DNA of 64,000 nucleotides from Ilyobacter polytropus DSM 2926 (GCF_000165505.1 NC_014633.1:744001-808000); one strand, 5' to 3'; positions 50,401-59,289 are shown, numbered from the stretch's first letter. Notes: generated by a model from the sequence alone, not told the origin. Made by a program: numbers and translations.

Positions 50401-51795
50401 ATGACTTTTGACTTTGACCTCATTGTTATAGGAGCAGGGGCAGCAGGACTAACATGCGCTATCACTGCAAAGGGTTTTGGCAAATCAGTACTTCTCATAG
50501 AAAAAAACAGAACTGGTGGGGAATGTACCTGGTCAGGCTGTGTTCCTAGTAAAGCCCTTATAAATATTTCAAAAGAGATAAATTCAGCCAGAAAGTACTG
50601 TGACTTTGTACCTGATACAAGAAAAATAATGAAAGATGTAAAAAAAGTAATTGAGGATGTCTATTCTCATGAGACTCCCGAAGTCCTTGAAAAAACTGGA
50701 ATTAATTTTCTAGAGGGAGAGGCTGAATTTACAGAAAATAAAACTATAAAAATAGGGGAGAATACCTTTAGCGGTAAGAGTATTATTATTGCAACAGGGT
50801 CTTCTCCCTTTGTGCCCCCTATACCTGGTATAAATACTGTGGAATATCTTACAAATGAATCTTTATTCCTCCTTGAAGAAATTCCGAAATCCATGATCAT
50901 CCTAGGCGGTGGGGCTATTGGAGTGGAAATGGCCCAGGCTTTAAACCGTATCGGAGTTGAAGTTCATCTAGTGGAGATGTTAGATAATATTCTCTTTAGG
51001 GAGGACCAGGAGTTTGCACACATCTTAAGGGAAAAACTAATAGACGAAGGAGTCAATATACACATTAAAACAAAGGCTGTGGAAGTTAAAAAAAACAATA
51101 ACACTATAATCCTCACTGTGGAAAAAGATGGACAAAAAAGTGAACTATCTGCAGAATCTATGCTAGTGGCTGTAGGGAGAAAACCTTCGACAGCATCTCT
51201 AAAGCTTGAAAATGCAGGTATAGAATATAACAAAAAGGGTATAGAGGTGGATAAACATCTAGAGACAAACATCCACAACATATATGCTGTAGGAGACGTT
51301 GTAGGCCCATATCAGTTTTCGCATATGGCCAATTATCAAGGTATAATTGCGGTGCAAAACGCCCTTACACCTCTTAAAAAGTCCATAGACTACTCTAATG
51401 TAGCCTGGACAACATTCACCCAGCCTGAGCTTGCCAGTGCAGGTATGAGTGAGAAAGAAGCCCGTGAAAAACATGACAATATTCATATCTATTCTTTGAA
51501 AAGAGATGAATTGGACAGGGCAAAGACAAAAAAAGATGATATTTTTAATGTTAAAATTATCTGTGATCACAAGAAAAAGATTTTGGGAGCTCAGATTTTG
51601 GCTGACAGGGCAGGAGAACTGATATGCGAGATACAGGCCATGAAATCAAACGGTCTCTCTCTAGATAAACTTGCCGGGGTAATTCATCCATATCCCACAT
51701 ATGCAGAGGCTTTTAGTAAACTGGGCAAAAAAGCTTATGTAGATAAATTGATGGATAATCCAGTTGTAAGCCTTATAAAGTCCATAAAACATTAG
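50401..51795 (+). CDS. Flavoprotein disulfide reductase (dihydrolipoyl dehydrogenase/MerA-like)
   Basis: 464 residues. FAD site IVIGAGAAGLTCAITAKGFG, redox-active Cys pair in GGECTWSGCVPSKAL, NAD site IILGGGAIGVEMAQAL, second FAD site IYAVGDVVGP, and the C-terminal HPYPTYAEAF with the His-Glu pair. The Cys motif differs from true Lpd (GGTCLNxGCIPSK) and resembles the broader MerA-like group. Placement after threonine aldolase under a glycine riboswitch suggests a link to glycine metabolism, but no glycine-cleavage genes are in view. ACGGAGGG precedes the ATG. Confidence 0.9.
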   Translation: MTFDFDLIVIGAGAAGLTCAITAKGFGKSVLLIEKNRTGGECTWSGCVPSKALINISKEINSARKYCDFVPDTRKIMKDVKKVIEDVYSHETPEVLEKTGINFLEGEAEFTENKTIKIGENTFSGKSIIIATGSSPFVPPIPGINTVEYLTNESLFLLEEIPKSMIILGGGAIGVEMAQALNRIGVEVHLVEMLDNILFREDQEFAHILREKLIDEGVNIHIKTKAVEVKKNNNTIILTVEKDGQKSELSAESMLVAVGRKPSTASLKLENAGIEYNKKGIEVDKHLETNIHNIYAVGDVVGPYQFSHMANYQGIIAVQNALTPLKKSIDYSNVAWTTFTQPELASAGMSEKEAREKHDNIHIYSLKRDELDRAKTKKDDIFNVKIICDHKKKILGAQILADRAGELICEIQAMKSNGLSLDKLAGVIHPYPTYAEAFSKLGKKAYVDKLMDNPVVSLIKSIKH

Positions 51796-51801
51796 ACAAA
51801 T

Positions 51802-51832
51802 AAAAACCCCTCCTAACTAGGAGGGGTTTTTA
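51802..51832. terminator. Bidirectional terminator
   Basis: AAAAACCCCTCCT pairs with AGGAGGGGTTTTT between convergent genes. Confidence 0.92.
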
Positions 51833-51836
51833 TTTA

Positions 51837-53174
51837 TTAATATTTTTCTTCATTTAACTTTTCAGGTTCACCCTTTAAAATTTCATTCTCTGTTTCTGGA
51901 TTTTCTGACCATTCTTTCCATCCGCCTTCATAAAGAGATACTTTATCTAATCCCATAGCATCTGCATAAAAAAGAACTTCACTGGCTCTCCAGCCTGTAC
52001 CGCAGTAAAATGCGATATTTTTATCAGTATTTATTTTCAGATCTTCCCACATCTCTAAGATTTCATTGTATGGTCTCATATAAGTCCCATACTCTGCACG
52101 GTAATCTTCTAGATGCCAAGGGTCAGATCCACCCATACCCCATTTGTCCCCTCTTATTCTTCCTCTCGGTTTTATATAATCGTAACCACTGGTTTTTCCT
52201 ATATATTCCTTCCAGCTTCTGATACTTACAAGGTCGCTTTGATCGCTTTTCAAATAATTTTCAGCTTCAGGTAAATCTATTATAATATCTGGATTTCCTG
52301 GAACTTCTGTACCAAAATCATCTACAGGTTGAGGATATTCTATACCCTCTTCTGTAGAGTATCCGGCTTCCTGCCAGGCTTTCCATCCTCCATTTACAAC
52401 TCTCACATCTTCAACACCGGCATACTTGCATATTATAGCAAATCTCGCCGCCGGCATAGGGTCCTCACCATAAACAATTACCAGAGTTTCCTTTGTTATT
52501 CCTAATTTTTCAAGCTCGGCTTTTATATTTTCGTCACTTACTCTATTCCATAGAGGCCCAACTTCAAACCAACCTGTATGAACATAATAAGAACCTGGAA
52601 TATGTCCATTTTTATGAAATTTACCCTTTTTTCCCCATCCTGCATTAATGACCTTTACAGGTCTTCCGTCATATTCAGGAACTTCTTTACCTTCTAGGAG
52701 TTTTTTTACCCAACTCACAGGCACAAGAGATTCATATTTTGGAAGTTTTTCGATGGAATTTTTTTTCTCAGTCCATTCTTTTATTCCTTTTTCATATACA
52801 TATACATTGTATCCCTTATCAGAAAGTACCTCTGACATACTTATATCGTCACCGTATAAGATTATCTCATTATCTTTTGTTATTCCCTTTCTATCAAGAA
52901 AATCCTCTATATCTCCGTGCTCTAGAGAACTAGCAGGAAGATTGTAGGCCCCGGAAATATGACCCTGTATCCCTGTTTCTTTGATGTCCCAGCCATTATA
53001 TTCATCATAACTTCTGGTGTCGATAAGCACTGTGTTTTGGTTTTTTAAGCTTTTCTTCACCTTTCTTGTGGATAAAACCTCAATTTTTTTTGAGACTTCT
53101 CCTGGATTTTCAGACTTATTGCTACATCCTATAACAAAAAGCATTACTGAAAGTACTAGTAGTATTTTTTTCAA
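51837..53174 (-). CDS. Lipoprotein with three rhodanese domains
   Basis: 445 residues. Signal peptide with lipobox VIGC (lipidated Cys about residue 17). Rhodanese domain 1 (about 35-135, VLIDTRSYDEYNG) has no Cys in its active loop (IILYGDDISMSE). Domain 2 (about 150-275, VKVINAGWGKKGKFHKNGHIPGS) reads LVIVYGEDPMPAAR, also without Cys. Domain 3 (about 300-430) has FYCGTGWRASEV with the catalytic Cys. It is thus a periplasmic sulfurtransferase with one working and two degenerate domains. No operon partner. Confidence 0.9.
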   Translation of the reverse strand: MKKILLVLSVMLFVIGCSNKSENPGEVSKKIEVLSTRKVKKSLKNQNTVLIDTRSYDEYNGWDIKETGIQGHISGAYNLPASSLEHGDIEDFLDRKGITKDNEIILYGDDISMSEVLSDKGYNVYVYEKGIKEWTEKKNSIEKLPKYESLVPVSWVKKLLEGKEVPEYDGRPVKVINAGWGKKGKFHKNGHIPGSYYVHTGWFEVGPLWNRVSDENIKAELEKLGITKETLVIVYGEDPMPAARFAIICKYAGVEDVRVVNGGWKAWQEAGYSTEEGIEYPQPVDDFGTEVPGNPDIIIDLPEAENYLKSDQSDLVSIRSWKEYIGKTSGYDYIKPRGRIRGDKWGMGGSDPWHLEDYRAEYGTYMRPYNEILEMWEDLKINTDKNIAFYCGTGWRASEVLFYADAMGLDKVSLYEGGWKEWSENPETENEILKGEPEKLNEEKY

Positions 53175-53442
53175 TGTTATTCCTCCCTTAAAGATTAATT
53201 ATATTAATATTTTTATTACTCTGTTAATTTTTATCAAACTTAAAAAAAAATATTGTCTATTCAATTTGATTAAATAAGGCTGCACTGATCATTGTATCAT
53301 TTTTTTGTGTTTTGTCAATTAACATAGGGGCGTATCTCTTTTGTTCCAAGTACTAAGTTCAAAAGTATTTTTTATTTTCAGGAGGAATTTTTTATATGAA
53401 ACTGTAAAATATAACAGGAAAGGCTACGGAGGTGAAAAGGAC

Positions 53443-53724
53443 ATGAAAATGTCTCAAGTTTTGGATTGTGATGCTGTCAACTGTATTTATAACAAGGATA
53501 AGAAATGTCATACTCTGGCTGTAAATATAGGGGATAAAGAGCCTCTATGCGATACTTTTATGACTGGAGCGTCAAAAGGTGGTTTTGACGATGTTATCGG
53601 TGGAGTAGGTTCTTGTAAAGTTTCAGAATGTTCTTTTAACAAGTCCTACGAATGTATGTCTACAGGTGTTCATATGTCTATTGTCGGTGACCATGTAGAT
53701 TGTAAAACTTATCACAAAAAATAA
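53443..53724 (+). CDS. DUF1540-type Cys-rich protein (two copies)
   Basis: 93 residues from ATG 53443 (MKMSQV), chosen for ACGGAGGTG upstream. Two similar halves each carry four Cys: VLDCDAVNCIYNKDKKCHTLAV...PLCDTF and SCKVSECSFNKSYECMSTGV...DCKTY. This is the DUF1540 metal-binding pattern common in clostridia. It may bind zinc or an Fe-S centre. Function is unknown, and it stands alone. Confidence 0.85.
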   Translation: MKMSQVLDCDAVNCIYNKDKKCHTLAVNIGDKEPLCDTFMTGASKGGFDDVIGGVGSCKVSECSFNKSYECMSTGVHMSIVGDHVDCKTYHKK

Positions 53725-53745
53725 TCTTTGCCTTTCCTAAGCTAA

Positions 53746-53780
53746 AAAATGCTGTCTGATATTATTCAGACAGCATTTTG
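53746..53780. terminator. Bidirectional terminator
   Basis: AAAATGCTGTCTGA pairs with TCAGACAGCATTTT, overlapping the end of the ABC ATPase gene. Confidence 0.88.
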
Positions 53781-54481
53781 CTTTTTTCACCCAAAAGTTT
53801 TTGATAAATTTCTTTCTCAAGATCTAAAAGCTCTCCGGATTTTAAAATTCTGTTTTTTCTAGGTGTATTTATATCATAACTCTCAACTATATTCATAGGA
53901 TCTTTATCTAAAATAAATATTCTGTCACCTATAAGCAGAGCTTCCTGTATATCATGGCTTATTATTACCATGGTTTTTGACTCATGGCTTATATTGTCAG
54001 ATATTTCTTCTATAATTTTTAGTTTTAAAAGCATATCTAAAGACCTCAAGGCCTCGTCCATAAGAATAATTTCTCCACCGTGGTAAAAAGCCCTGGCTAT
54101 AGATACCCTCTGTTTTTCCCCCCCGCTCAGATTCCTTGCAAGGGTTTTTGCCTTAGACTCCACATGAAATTTCTCCAAAACACCGTTTATATCTTTTTCC
54201 TGTGAGGATATCAGACTGAGGTTTTCCTCGACTGTAAGCCATGGAATGAGCCTGTCCTCCTGAAAAATATAACTGACCTTGCCGTCTATAAGAATCTTGC
54301 CCCTATACTCCTTGTCCAGTGAAGACAACATATTGAAAAGAGTGCTTTTCCCACATCCTGAAGACCCCAACAAAACAGAAACCTTATTTTTTTCAAAATT
54401 TATATTAAAATCTTTCATGATTACTTTAGAGTCATAATTTTTATAAATATTTTCTACTTTTATCATAGATATCTTCCCCAC
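53762..54481 (-). CDS. ABC importer ATPase, SsuB/TauB/ThiZ type
   Basis: 239 residues. Walker A GSSGCGKST, Q-loop YIFQEDRLIPWLTVEEN, signature LSGGEKQRVSIARAF, Walker B IILMDEALRSLD and switch His (VIISHDIQEA) are present. The EDRLLPW-like Q-loop is typical of the nitrate/sulfonate/taurine/thiamine-precursor group. It overlaps the permease gene by 19 bp. Confidence 0.92.
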   Translation of the reverse strand: MGKISMIKVENIYKNYDSKVIMKDFNINFEKNKVSVLLGSSGCGKSTLFNMLSSLDKEYRGKILIDGKVSYIFQEDRLIPWLTVEENLSLISSQEKDINGVLEKFHVESKAKTLARNLSGGEKQRVSIARAFYHGGEIILMDEALRSLDMLLKLKIIEEISDNISHESKTMVIISHDIQEALLIGDRIFILDKDPMNIVESYDINTPRKNRILKSGELLDLEKEIYQKLLGEKSKMLSE

Positions 54482-55203
54482 TTTATTTTTATAGCTTTAC
54501 TAATGAGTTTTTCCAGTAAACCTGTGAGAATTATAAGATATATTGTCCATGCCAGCAGGGAGTCTGTCTCTATATTTATCCAGGCTGTATTCATTTCCCC
54601 CCCTATACCTCTTGGCAGACGACCTATAATCTCTGCTGTTGCCAAGACTTTCAAAGAAGAATTAGCAGTTATCTTTATCCCCCCCATGAGAGAAGAAAGC
54701 ATAGAGGGCAGCATTATTTTTGAAAACACCTGTTTTTCCTCTATCCCGTAGGCCGAGGCCATTTCCAGCAGTTTTTCATCGGTGCTCATAAGACCGTTAA
54801 ATGTATTTATTATTATCACTGGAAGTGTAAAGATACCCAGGATAAAATAAGGGATAATTTCAGAGGGAAACCAAAGTAAGGCCAAGAGAACCCATGATAT
54901 AACAGGAGTAGACTGAAGTATGGTTATAAATGGCCATAAAAAACTTTTTACTGTGCTGTTTTTAAAAATAAGCATTCCACAGAGAATTCCCAACGATACT
55001 GAAACTGAATAAGCCATAAAAAATCTGTATAAGGTGATGCATGTTTCTGCAATACCTTTTCCAGTCAGTATATTATTTCTAAAAACATTTAGAATACTTA
55101 TTGGAGAGGGCAAAATAAGAGGATCTAACTTCATAGAGATCCCCTGCCATACTATCAAAAGGAAAATTATTCCTTTAAAATTTTTACCAGGCATAAAATT
55201 CAT
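54463..55203 (-). CDS. ABC importer permease, SsuC type
   Basis: 246 residues with six predicted membrane helices; the coupling motif EMASAYGIEEKQVFSKIMLPSMLSSLMGGIKI is the BPD_transp_1 EAA loop. Overlaps both neighbours (20 bp with the binding-protein gene, 19 bp with the ATPase gene), a tightly coupled operon. The substrate class is sulfonate, nitrate or pyrimidine precursor by family; not resolvable. Confidence 0.92.
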   Translation of the reverse strand: MNFMPGKNFKGIIFLLIVWQGISMKLDPLILPSPISILNVFRNNILTGKGIAETCITLYRFFMAYSVSVSLGILCGMLIFKNSTVKSFLWPFITILQSTPVISWVLLALLWFPSEIIPYFILGIFTLPVIIINTFNGLMSTDEKLLEMASAYGIEEKQVFSKIMLPSMLSSLMGGIKITANSSLKVLATAEIIGRLPRGIGGEMNTAWINIETDSLLAWTIYLIILTGLLEKLISKAIKIKWGRYL

Positions 55204-56023
55204 CTCCAGGAAGTTTTATCCCCAAAGCATCTAGATAGTGCTCTACAGACTTTTTACATCCTGTATCTAAGGTGAGATTCATATATCTAACAGATTCTTC
55301 TAGGTCCCCTATACTTAGTTTCAAAGAAAATTCTTCGATTGCTCTTTCCAGAAGTTTTACTTCGTTTTTTCTTTCAAGAGCCTTTTTGTACTTCTCTATA
55401 ATTTTGTCTACCTCTATAGGGTTTTCATCATATACTTTACCCATAACAAATATCCCTACCTGGGGAATCTCTTTTCCCTTCCATAGATCCTTTAGCTCTG
55501 TCACTCTTTTAAAATTTTTATTTTTAGAAAGAACCATTGTAGCCAGTGGTTCCGGAAGAACCAGGTTATCTATTTTTCCTGCCATGGCAAGTTTTGCAAT
55601 CTCCCCTGAAGATCTATAACTTATATCAAGGGAAATGTTTTTCTTTTCCAGAATATTTTTCATAACTACATCTGGAGAAGATCCCTGTCCTCCTATATAA
55701 AGTTTCTTTCCCTCTAGATCCACTATTTTTTCTATATCCTTTGATAAAAAAGATAAAAGTCCCCTGCTTGTAATTCCTAAAAGTCTGATGTCTACCCCTT
55801 TATTATACAGTGTCGCCGCGACATTTACAGGAATTATATAAAGTTCACCTTTTTTTCTTATTATCTTTGGAACAACCTCTGTGGAGACATTTTGATAAAA
55901 GTTTATATTTATATCCTCTATAGCCAGCAACGGTATGCTAGGTGGTGCTTTAGGAGCATCTATTTCTAAACCCCATACAGCAAGTGACACAATCATAAAA
56001 ACAGATGCAATTATTTTCTTCAT
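55184..56023 (-). CDS. ABC importer substrate-binding protein, NMT1/SsuA type
   Basis: 279 residues with a signal peptide (MKKIIASVFMIVSLAVWG). The mature fold has the NMT1/THI5-like look: KAPPSIPLLAIED, NVAATLYNKGVDIRLLGITSRGLL, GKKLYIGGQGSSPDVVMKNILEKKN, and KIDNLVLPEPLATMVL (the LPEP hinge motif). Relatives bind aromatic precursors, sulfonates or thiamine pyrimidine. No lipobox Cys. It is first in the three-gene importer operon. Confidence 0.88.
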   Translation of the reverse strand: MKKIIASVFMIVSLAVWGLEIDAPKAPPSIPLLAIEDININFYQNVSTEVVPKIIRKKGELYIIPVNVAATLYNKGVDIRLLGITSRGLLSFLSKDIEKIVDLEGKKLYIGGQGSSPDVVMKNILEKKNISLDISYRSSGEIAKLAMAGKIDNLVLPEPLATMVLSKNKNFKRVTELKDLWKGKEIPQVGIFVMGKVYDENPIEVDKIIEKYKKALERKNEVKLLERAIEEFSLKLSIGDLEESVRYMNLTLDTGCKKSVEHYLDALGIKLPGDEFYAW

Positions 56024-56064
56024 GTTCTTCCCCCTGTTACAGTTATCTATTATTTTTGATTTAA

Positions 56065-56605
56065 GTTAAATTATTGAATTTACACAAACTTCCGTTACTT
56101 TTTCTTAATGAAAAGCACCCCAAGAGTGTTTCCTCCCTTCGGTCAGGGCATAACCAAAAATCAAGGCCTGTGAAAAATAAGCTAAATGCCTTCGGAAATC
56201 TAATAAGAATAATGAAACTCAGAAATTAAGTTTCTGAGAACCATAAAATATACTCGTATAACTCGTTATTTTATGGTCACTCGCTTCGCTCAGATAGTTG
56301 ATTTTTTCTAGAGATTTCTCTCAGTCATTCTTAACGCTTATTTTGTCAATGCCAAAAGAATTTCAAAAGATTAAAAAAAAGTCATTTGAAAATTTTGAAT
56401 TCCCCCTTTAAAAAATACCGTTAAGAAATCATCTTGTGAAATCCACTTTCATTGAAATAAGGAGGTTTACCGACTATATTTCAATAGAAAGTTAGTTCAG
56501 AAGGGATTTTAGGTATTTTTTAGGGGTGCCTTTTCTTTGGTTACTTTCTTTGGGCAAGCAAAGAAAGTAACACAGGTTTTGGATAAAGTCAGTAGTTTAT
56601 AAAAA
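56065..56605. repeat. About 540-bp noncoding structured element bounded by inverted repeat copies
   Basis: The left end carries an inverted copy of the dispersed repeat (GTTACTTTTTCTT, GAAAAGCACCCC at 56094-56121) and the right end a direct copy (AGGGGTGCCTTTTC at 56522-56535 then the hairpin at 56540-56571 and tail ACAGGTTTTGGATAAAG). Inside are stems CTCAGAAA/TTTCTGAG (56218-56238), CCATAAAATA/TATTTTATGG (56241-56276) and ATTGAAATA/TATTTCAAT (56451-56485). No open frame is supported. It fills the whole gap between the ABC operon and the PhnA-like gene. Confidence 0.65.
56540..56571 (+). repeat. Dispersed hairpin repeat, copy C
   Basis: GTTACTTTCTTTG and CAAAGAAAGTAAC form a perfect 13-bp stem around GGCAAG. 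It is the best-preserved of the copies in this window and is preceded by GGTGCCTTTTCTTTG. Confidence 0.9.
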
Positions 56606-56607
56606 CA

Positions 56608-57009
56608 TCAAATCTCTATTTTTTCAAGTAAAGACTCTACTTCTTCCTCTATATAAACTGTCTCTAGAGTTTCTTCTGCCCAGGTATACTTGTCTTTTAT
56701 CTTTCTCAAGGCATAAATCGCCACAGCTTTTACAATAGGTACCTCACTCCATACGGCAGAATTTAAAAATCTCAGATCATTTTCTCCAGCCTTGTTAAGA
56801 TTATCAAGTATTTTACTGCACTGCTCACATATAAACATACACTGCTCAAACTGAGGCTCTTCATTTATCGGCGGTACCTCGTAAATTTTCAGACTTTCAT
56901 TTTTAGCTTCACAAAGTTCGCAGCTTGATTTTGATCGTCTTGCCAGGTCTTTTCCAAAAAATAGTACCTTGCTTTTTCTTTCCCTGTCTCTATCTAAACC
57001 CTTTGCCAT
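56608..57009 (-). CDS. PhnA-like zinc-ribbon protein
   Basis: 133 residues. SSCELCEAKNESLKIYEVPP and MFICEQCSKIL give two CxxC pairs as in the N-terminal zinc ribbon of the PhnA/YjdM-like group. The C-terminal part (FLNSAVWSEVPIVKAVAIYALRKI) includes the VWSEVPIVKA stretch often seen in that group. The start at 57009 follows AAGGAGGCAAAAC; an upstream TTG (57027) would overlap that ribosome site and is rejected. Function is not known. Confidence 0.8.
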   Translation of the reverse strand: MAKGLDRDRERKSKVLFFGKDLARRSKSSCELCEAKNESLKIYEVPPINEEPQFEQCMFICEQCSKILDNLNKAGENDLRFLNSAVWSEVPIVKAVAIYALRKIKDKYTWAEETLETVYIEEEVESLLEKIEI

Positions 57010-57181
57010 GTTTTGCCTCCTTGACAACTATATTTTTATTCTGTTGATAATATTTAAAATCAAAAATTTCTGAGTTTAAAATTCTAAAATTATTTATAAA
57101 TTCATTATAACTTAAATTTTAAATTTTTGTGTTAAATTTATCTATAATTTTGATTCAATATATTGTTAAACTAAAAAAAAC

Positions 57182-57210
57182 TTGAAAAAAAACAGATTCA
57201 ACCTTATAAT
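57182..57210 (+). promoter_or_regulatory. Promoter of psuK-psuG
   Basis: TTGAAA (57182-57187) and TATAAT (57205-57210) are 17 bp apart, 44 bp before the psuK start. Confidence 0.75.
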
Positions 57211-57254
57211 AAACATATGTTTATGTTGTAAACTTTATTGTTAGAGGAGGGCAT

Positions 57255-58367
57255 ATGACCGATCGTGAAAAAGATGTATTTGATCTCATAAATTCTAATC
57301 CTCTGGTATCTCAGGAAGAGATATCAGAAAGACTGAAAATTGCAAGATCCTCAGTAGCTGTACATATAAGTAATCTAATGAAAAAAGGATATATTTTGGG
57401 GAAGGGATATGTGTTAAAAGATGCACCCTATACTGCTGTTCTCGGAGGTGCAAATATAGATATAGAGGGAACTCCCATAGGAAGCCTTAAAATGAGAGAT
57501 TCCAATCCGGGAATCGTAAATAAATCCTTTGGAGGAGTGGCAAGGAATATAGCAGAGAACATCTCCAAAATAGGAATAGACACCAAGCTTCTGACCCTTG
57601 TAGGAGATGACTCTCACGGAAATGATCTTTTAGATTACTGTCGTAAAAAGGGTATAGATACTTCTTATTCTCTCTCTCTTCAGGGAAAATCCACATCTAC
57701 GTATATCTCTATACTAGATAAGAATAAAGATATGGCCGTAGCTATCTCCCATATGGATATAATGACTAAAATGGATATCTCTTTTATAACTAAAAGGGCT
57801 TCTGTGATTCAGGGTTCCTCTCTATGTGTTGTCGACACAAATATACCTTTTGAAACACTGGAATACATATTAAAAAACTTTATAAAAACAAAATTCATAG
57901 TAGACACAGTTTCATTGGAAAAATCCAAAAAAATAAAAAATCTACTACCATATATTGATACATTAAAGCCAAATAAAATAGAGGCCGAAGAACTGAGCGG
58001 AATAAACATAAACACAAAACAGGATGTAGAAAAAGCAGCAGAAATAATTGTTGAAAAAGGCGTCAAAAATATATTTATCTCCCTTGGAAAAGAGGGCGTT
58101 TATTATTTCAACGGTGGTGATAAAGGATTTATAAAACCTCCTGAAATCGAAGTCACAACAGCTACCGGAGCCGGAGATGCATTTATAGCCGGTGTGATTT
58201 ACGGCAAATCCGAAAGAGAGAATATAAAAAAACAGGCAATTTACGGTGTCTCTGCTAGTATAGCAGTCCTCACCAATGGAAAAGACAGAGAAAACAATCT
58301 TAACATAGACAAGATTAATAAAATTTTTAAGGAGGTCAAAAGATGCAATTCTATGAAAAATATTTAG
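57255..58367 (+). CDS. psuK: PfkB-family kinase with N-terminal HTH, probable pseudouridine kinase
   Basis: 370 residues. Residues 1-55 form a winged helix (VSQEEISERLKIARSSVAVHISNLMKKGYILGKGYVL). The rest is a PfkB kinase: AVLGGANIDIEG, NKSFGGVARNIAENISKIG, and TTATGAGDAFIAGVIYG with the catalytic Asp. PsuK phosphorylates pseudouridine to pseudouridine 5'-phosphate, which PsuG then cleaves; the overlap with psuG supports this. The HTH could let the kinase regulate its own operon. AGAGGAGGG precedes the ATG. Confidence 0.9.
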   Translation: MTDREKDVFDLINSNPLVSQEEISERLKIARSSVAVHISNLMKKGYILGKGYVLKDAPYTAVLGGANIDIEGTPIGSLKMRDSNPGIVNKSFGGVARNIAENISKIGIDTKLLTLVGDDSHGNDLLDYCRKKGIDTSYSLSLQGKSTSTYISILDKNKDMAVAISHMDIMTKMDISFITKRASVIQGSSLCVVDTNIPFETLEYILKNFIKTKFIVDTVSLEKSKKIKNLLPYIDTLKPNKIEAEELSGININTKQDVEKAAEIIVEKGVKNIFISLGKEGVYYFNGGDKGFIKPPEIEVTTATGAGDAFIAGVIYGKSERENIKKQAIYGVSASIAVLTNGKDRENNLNIDKINKIFKEVKRCNSMKNI

Positions 58368-59281
58368 ACATATCCCCGGAAATAGAAAAAGCTTTAGAAA
58401 AAGGTACGCCTGTGGTGGCGTTAGAATCCACAATCATATCACACGGAATGCCTTATCCGGAAAATGTAGAAACTGCTTTAAATGTTGAAAAGATAATAAG
58501 AGAAAACGGTGCTATTCCCGCTACCATAGCCATCTTAAACGGTAGACTCAAAGTAGGACTTTCCAAAGATGAGATTGATTTCCTTGGGAAAACAGGCTTA
58601 GATGCAGTAAAAACAAGCCGAAGGGATCTGCCTTTTATTATATCTAAGAAACTTACAGGAGCTACTACTGTGGCATCTACCATGATTATAGCATCTTTTG
58701 CAGGGATAAGAATCTTTGCAACTGGAGGTATAGGGGGGGTTCACAGGGGAGCTGAGACTACCTTTGACATATCGGCAGACCTTCAGGAACTTGCAAATAC
58801 CAATGTGGCAGTCGTATGTGCCGGAGCCAAATCCATCCTTGATATTGGTCTTACTTTAGAATATCTTGAAACAAACGGTGTTCCTGTAGTAGGATATCAG
58901 ACAGATGAACTCCCTGCTTTTTACACAAGAAAAAGTGGATTTAAAGTGGACTACAAGGTGGATAATCCAAAAGAGATCGCCCTGGCACTAAAAGCCAAAT
59001 GGGAACTAGGACTAAATGGGGGGATGGTCATAGCAAACCCTATTCCAGAAGAGTACTCAATGGATAATAAGCTTATCACCCATGTAATAGAAAATGCCCT
59101 TATAGAAGCAGAAAAAAAGAATATAAAAGGTAAAGAATCTACTCCTTTCCTTCTTGCGAAAGTAAAAGAACTTACTGAAGGTAAATCTCTCGAATCAAAT
59201 ATACAACTTGTATACAACAACGCTAAATTAGCAGCTGAAATCTCAAAAGAATTAGCAGCTCTAAATCATGTTAAATACTAA
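58343..59281 (+). CDS. psuG: Pseudouridine-5'-phosphate glycosidase
   Basis: 312 residues. IndA/PsuG signatures: TPVVALESTIISHGMPYPENVE, GATTVASTMIIASFAGIRIFATGGIGGVHRGAE, CAGAKSILDIGLTLEYLETNGVPVVGY and NPIPEEYSM. It cleaves the C-glycosidic bond of pseudouridine 5'-phosphate to uracil and ribose 5-phosphate, using Mn2+. The ATG lies inside the end of psuK (25-bp overlap) after AAGGAGG. A terminator follows. Confidence 0.97.
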   Translation: MQFYEKYLDISPEIEKALEKGTPVVALESTIISHGMPYPENVETALNVEKIIRENGAIPATIAILNGRLKVGLSKDEIDFLGKTGLDAVKTSRRDLPFIISKKLTGATTVASTMIIASFAGIRIFATGGIGGVHRGAETTFDISADLQELANTNVAVVCAGAKSILDIGLTLEYLETNGVPVVGYQTDELPAFYTRKSGFKVDYKVDNPKEIALALKAKWELGLNGGMVIANPIPEEYSMDNKLITHVIENALIEAEKKNIKGKESTPFLLAKVKELTEGKSLESNIQLVYNNAKLAAEISKELAALNHVKY

Positions 59282-59289
59282 AACACTCA

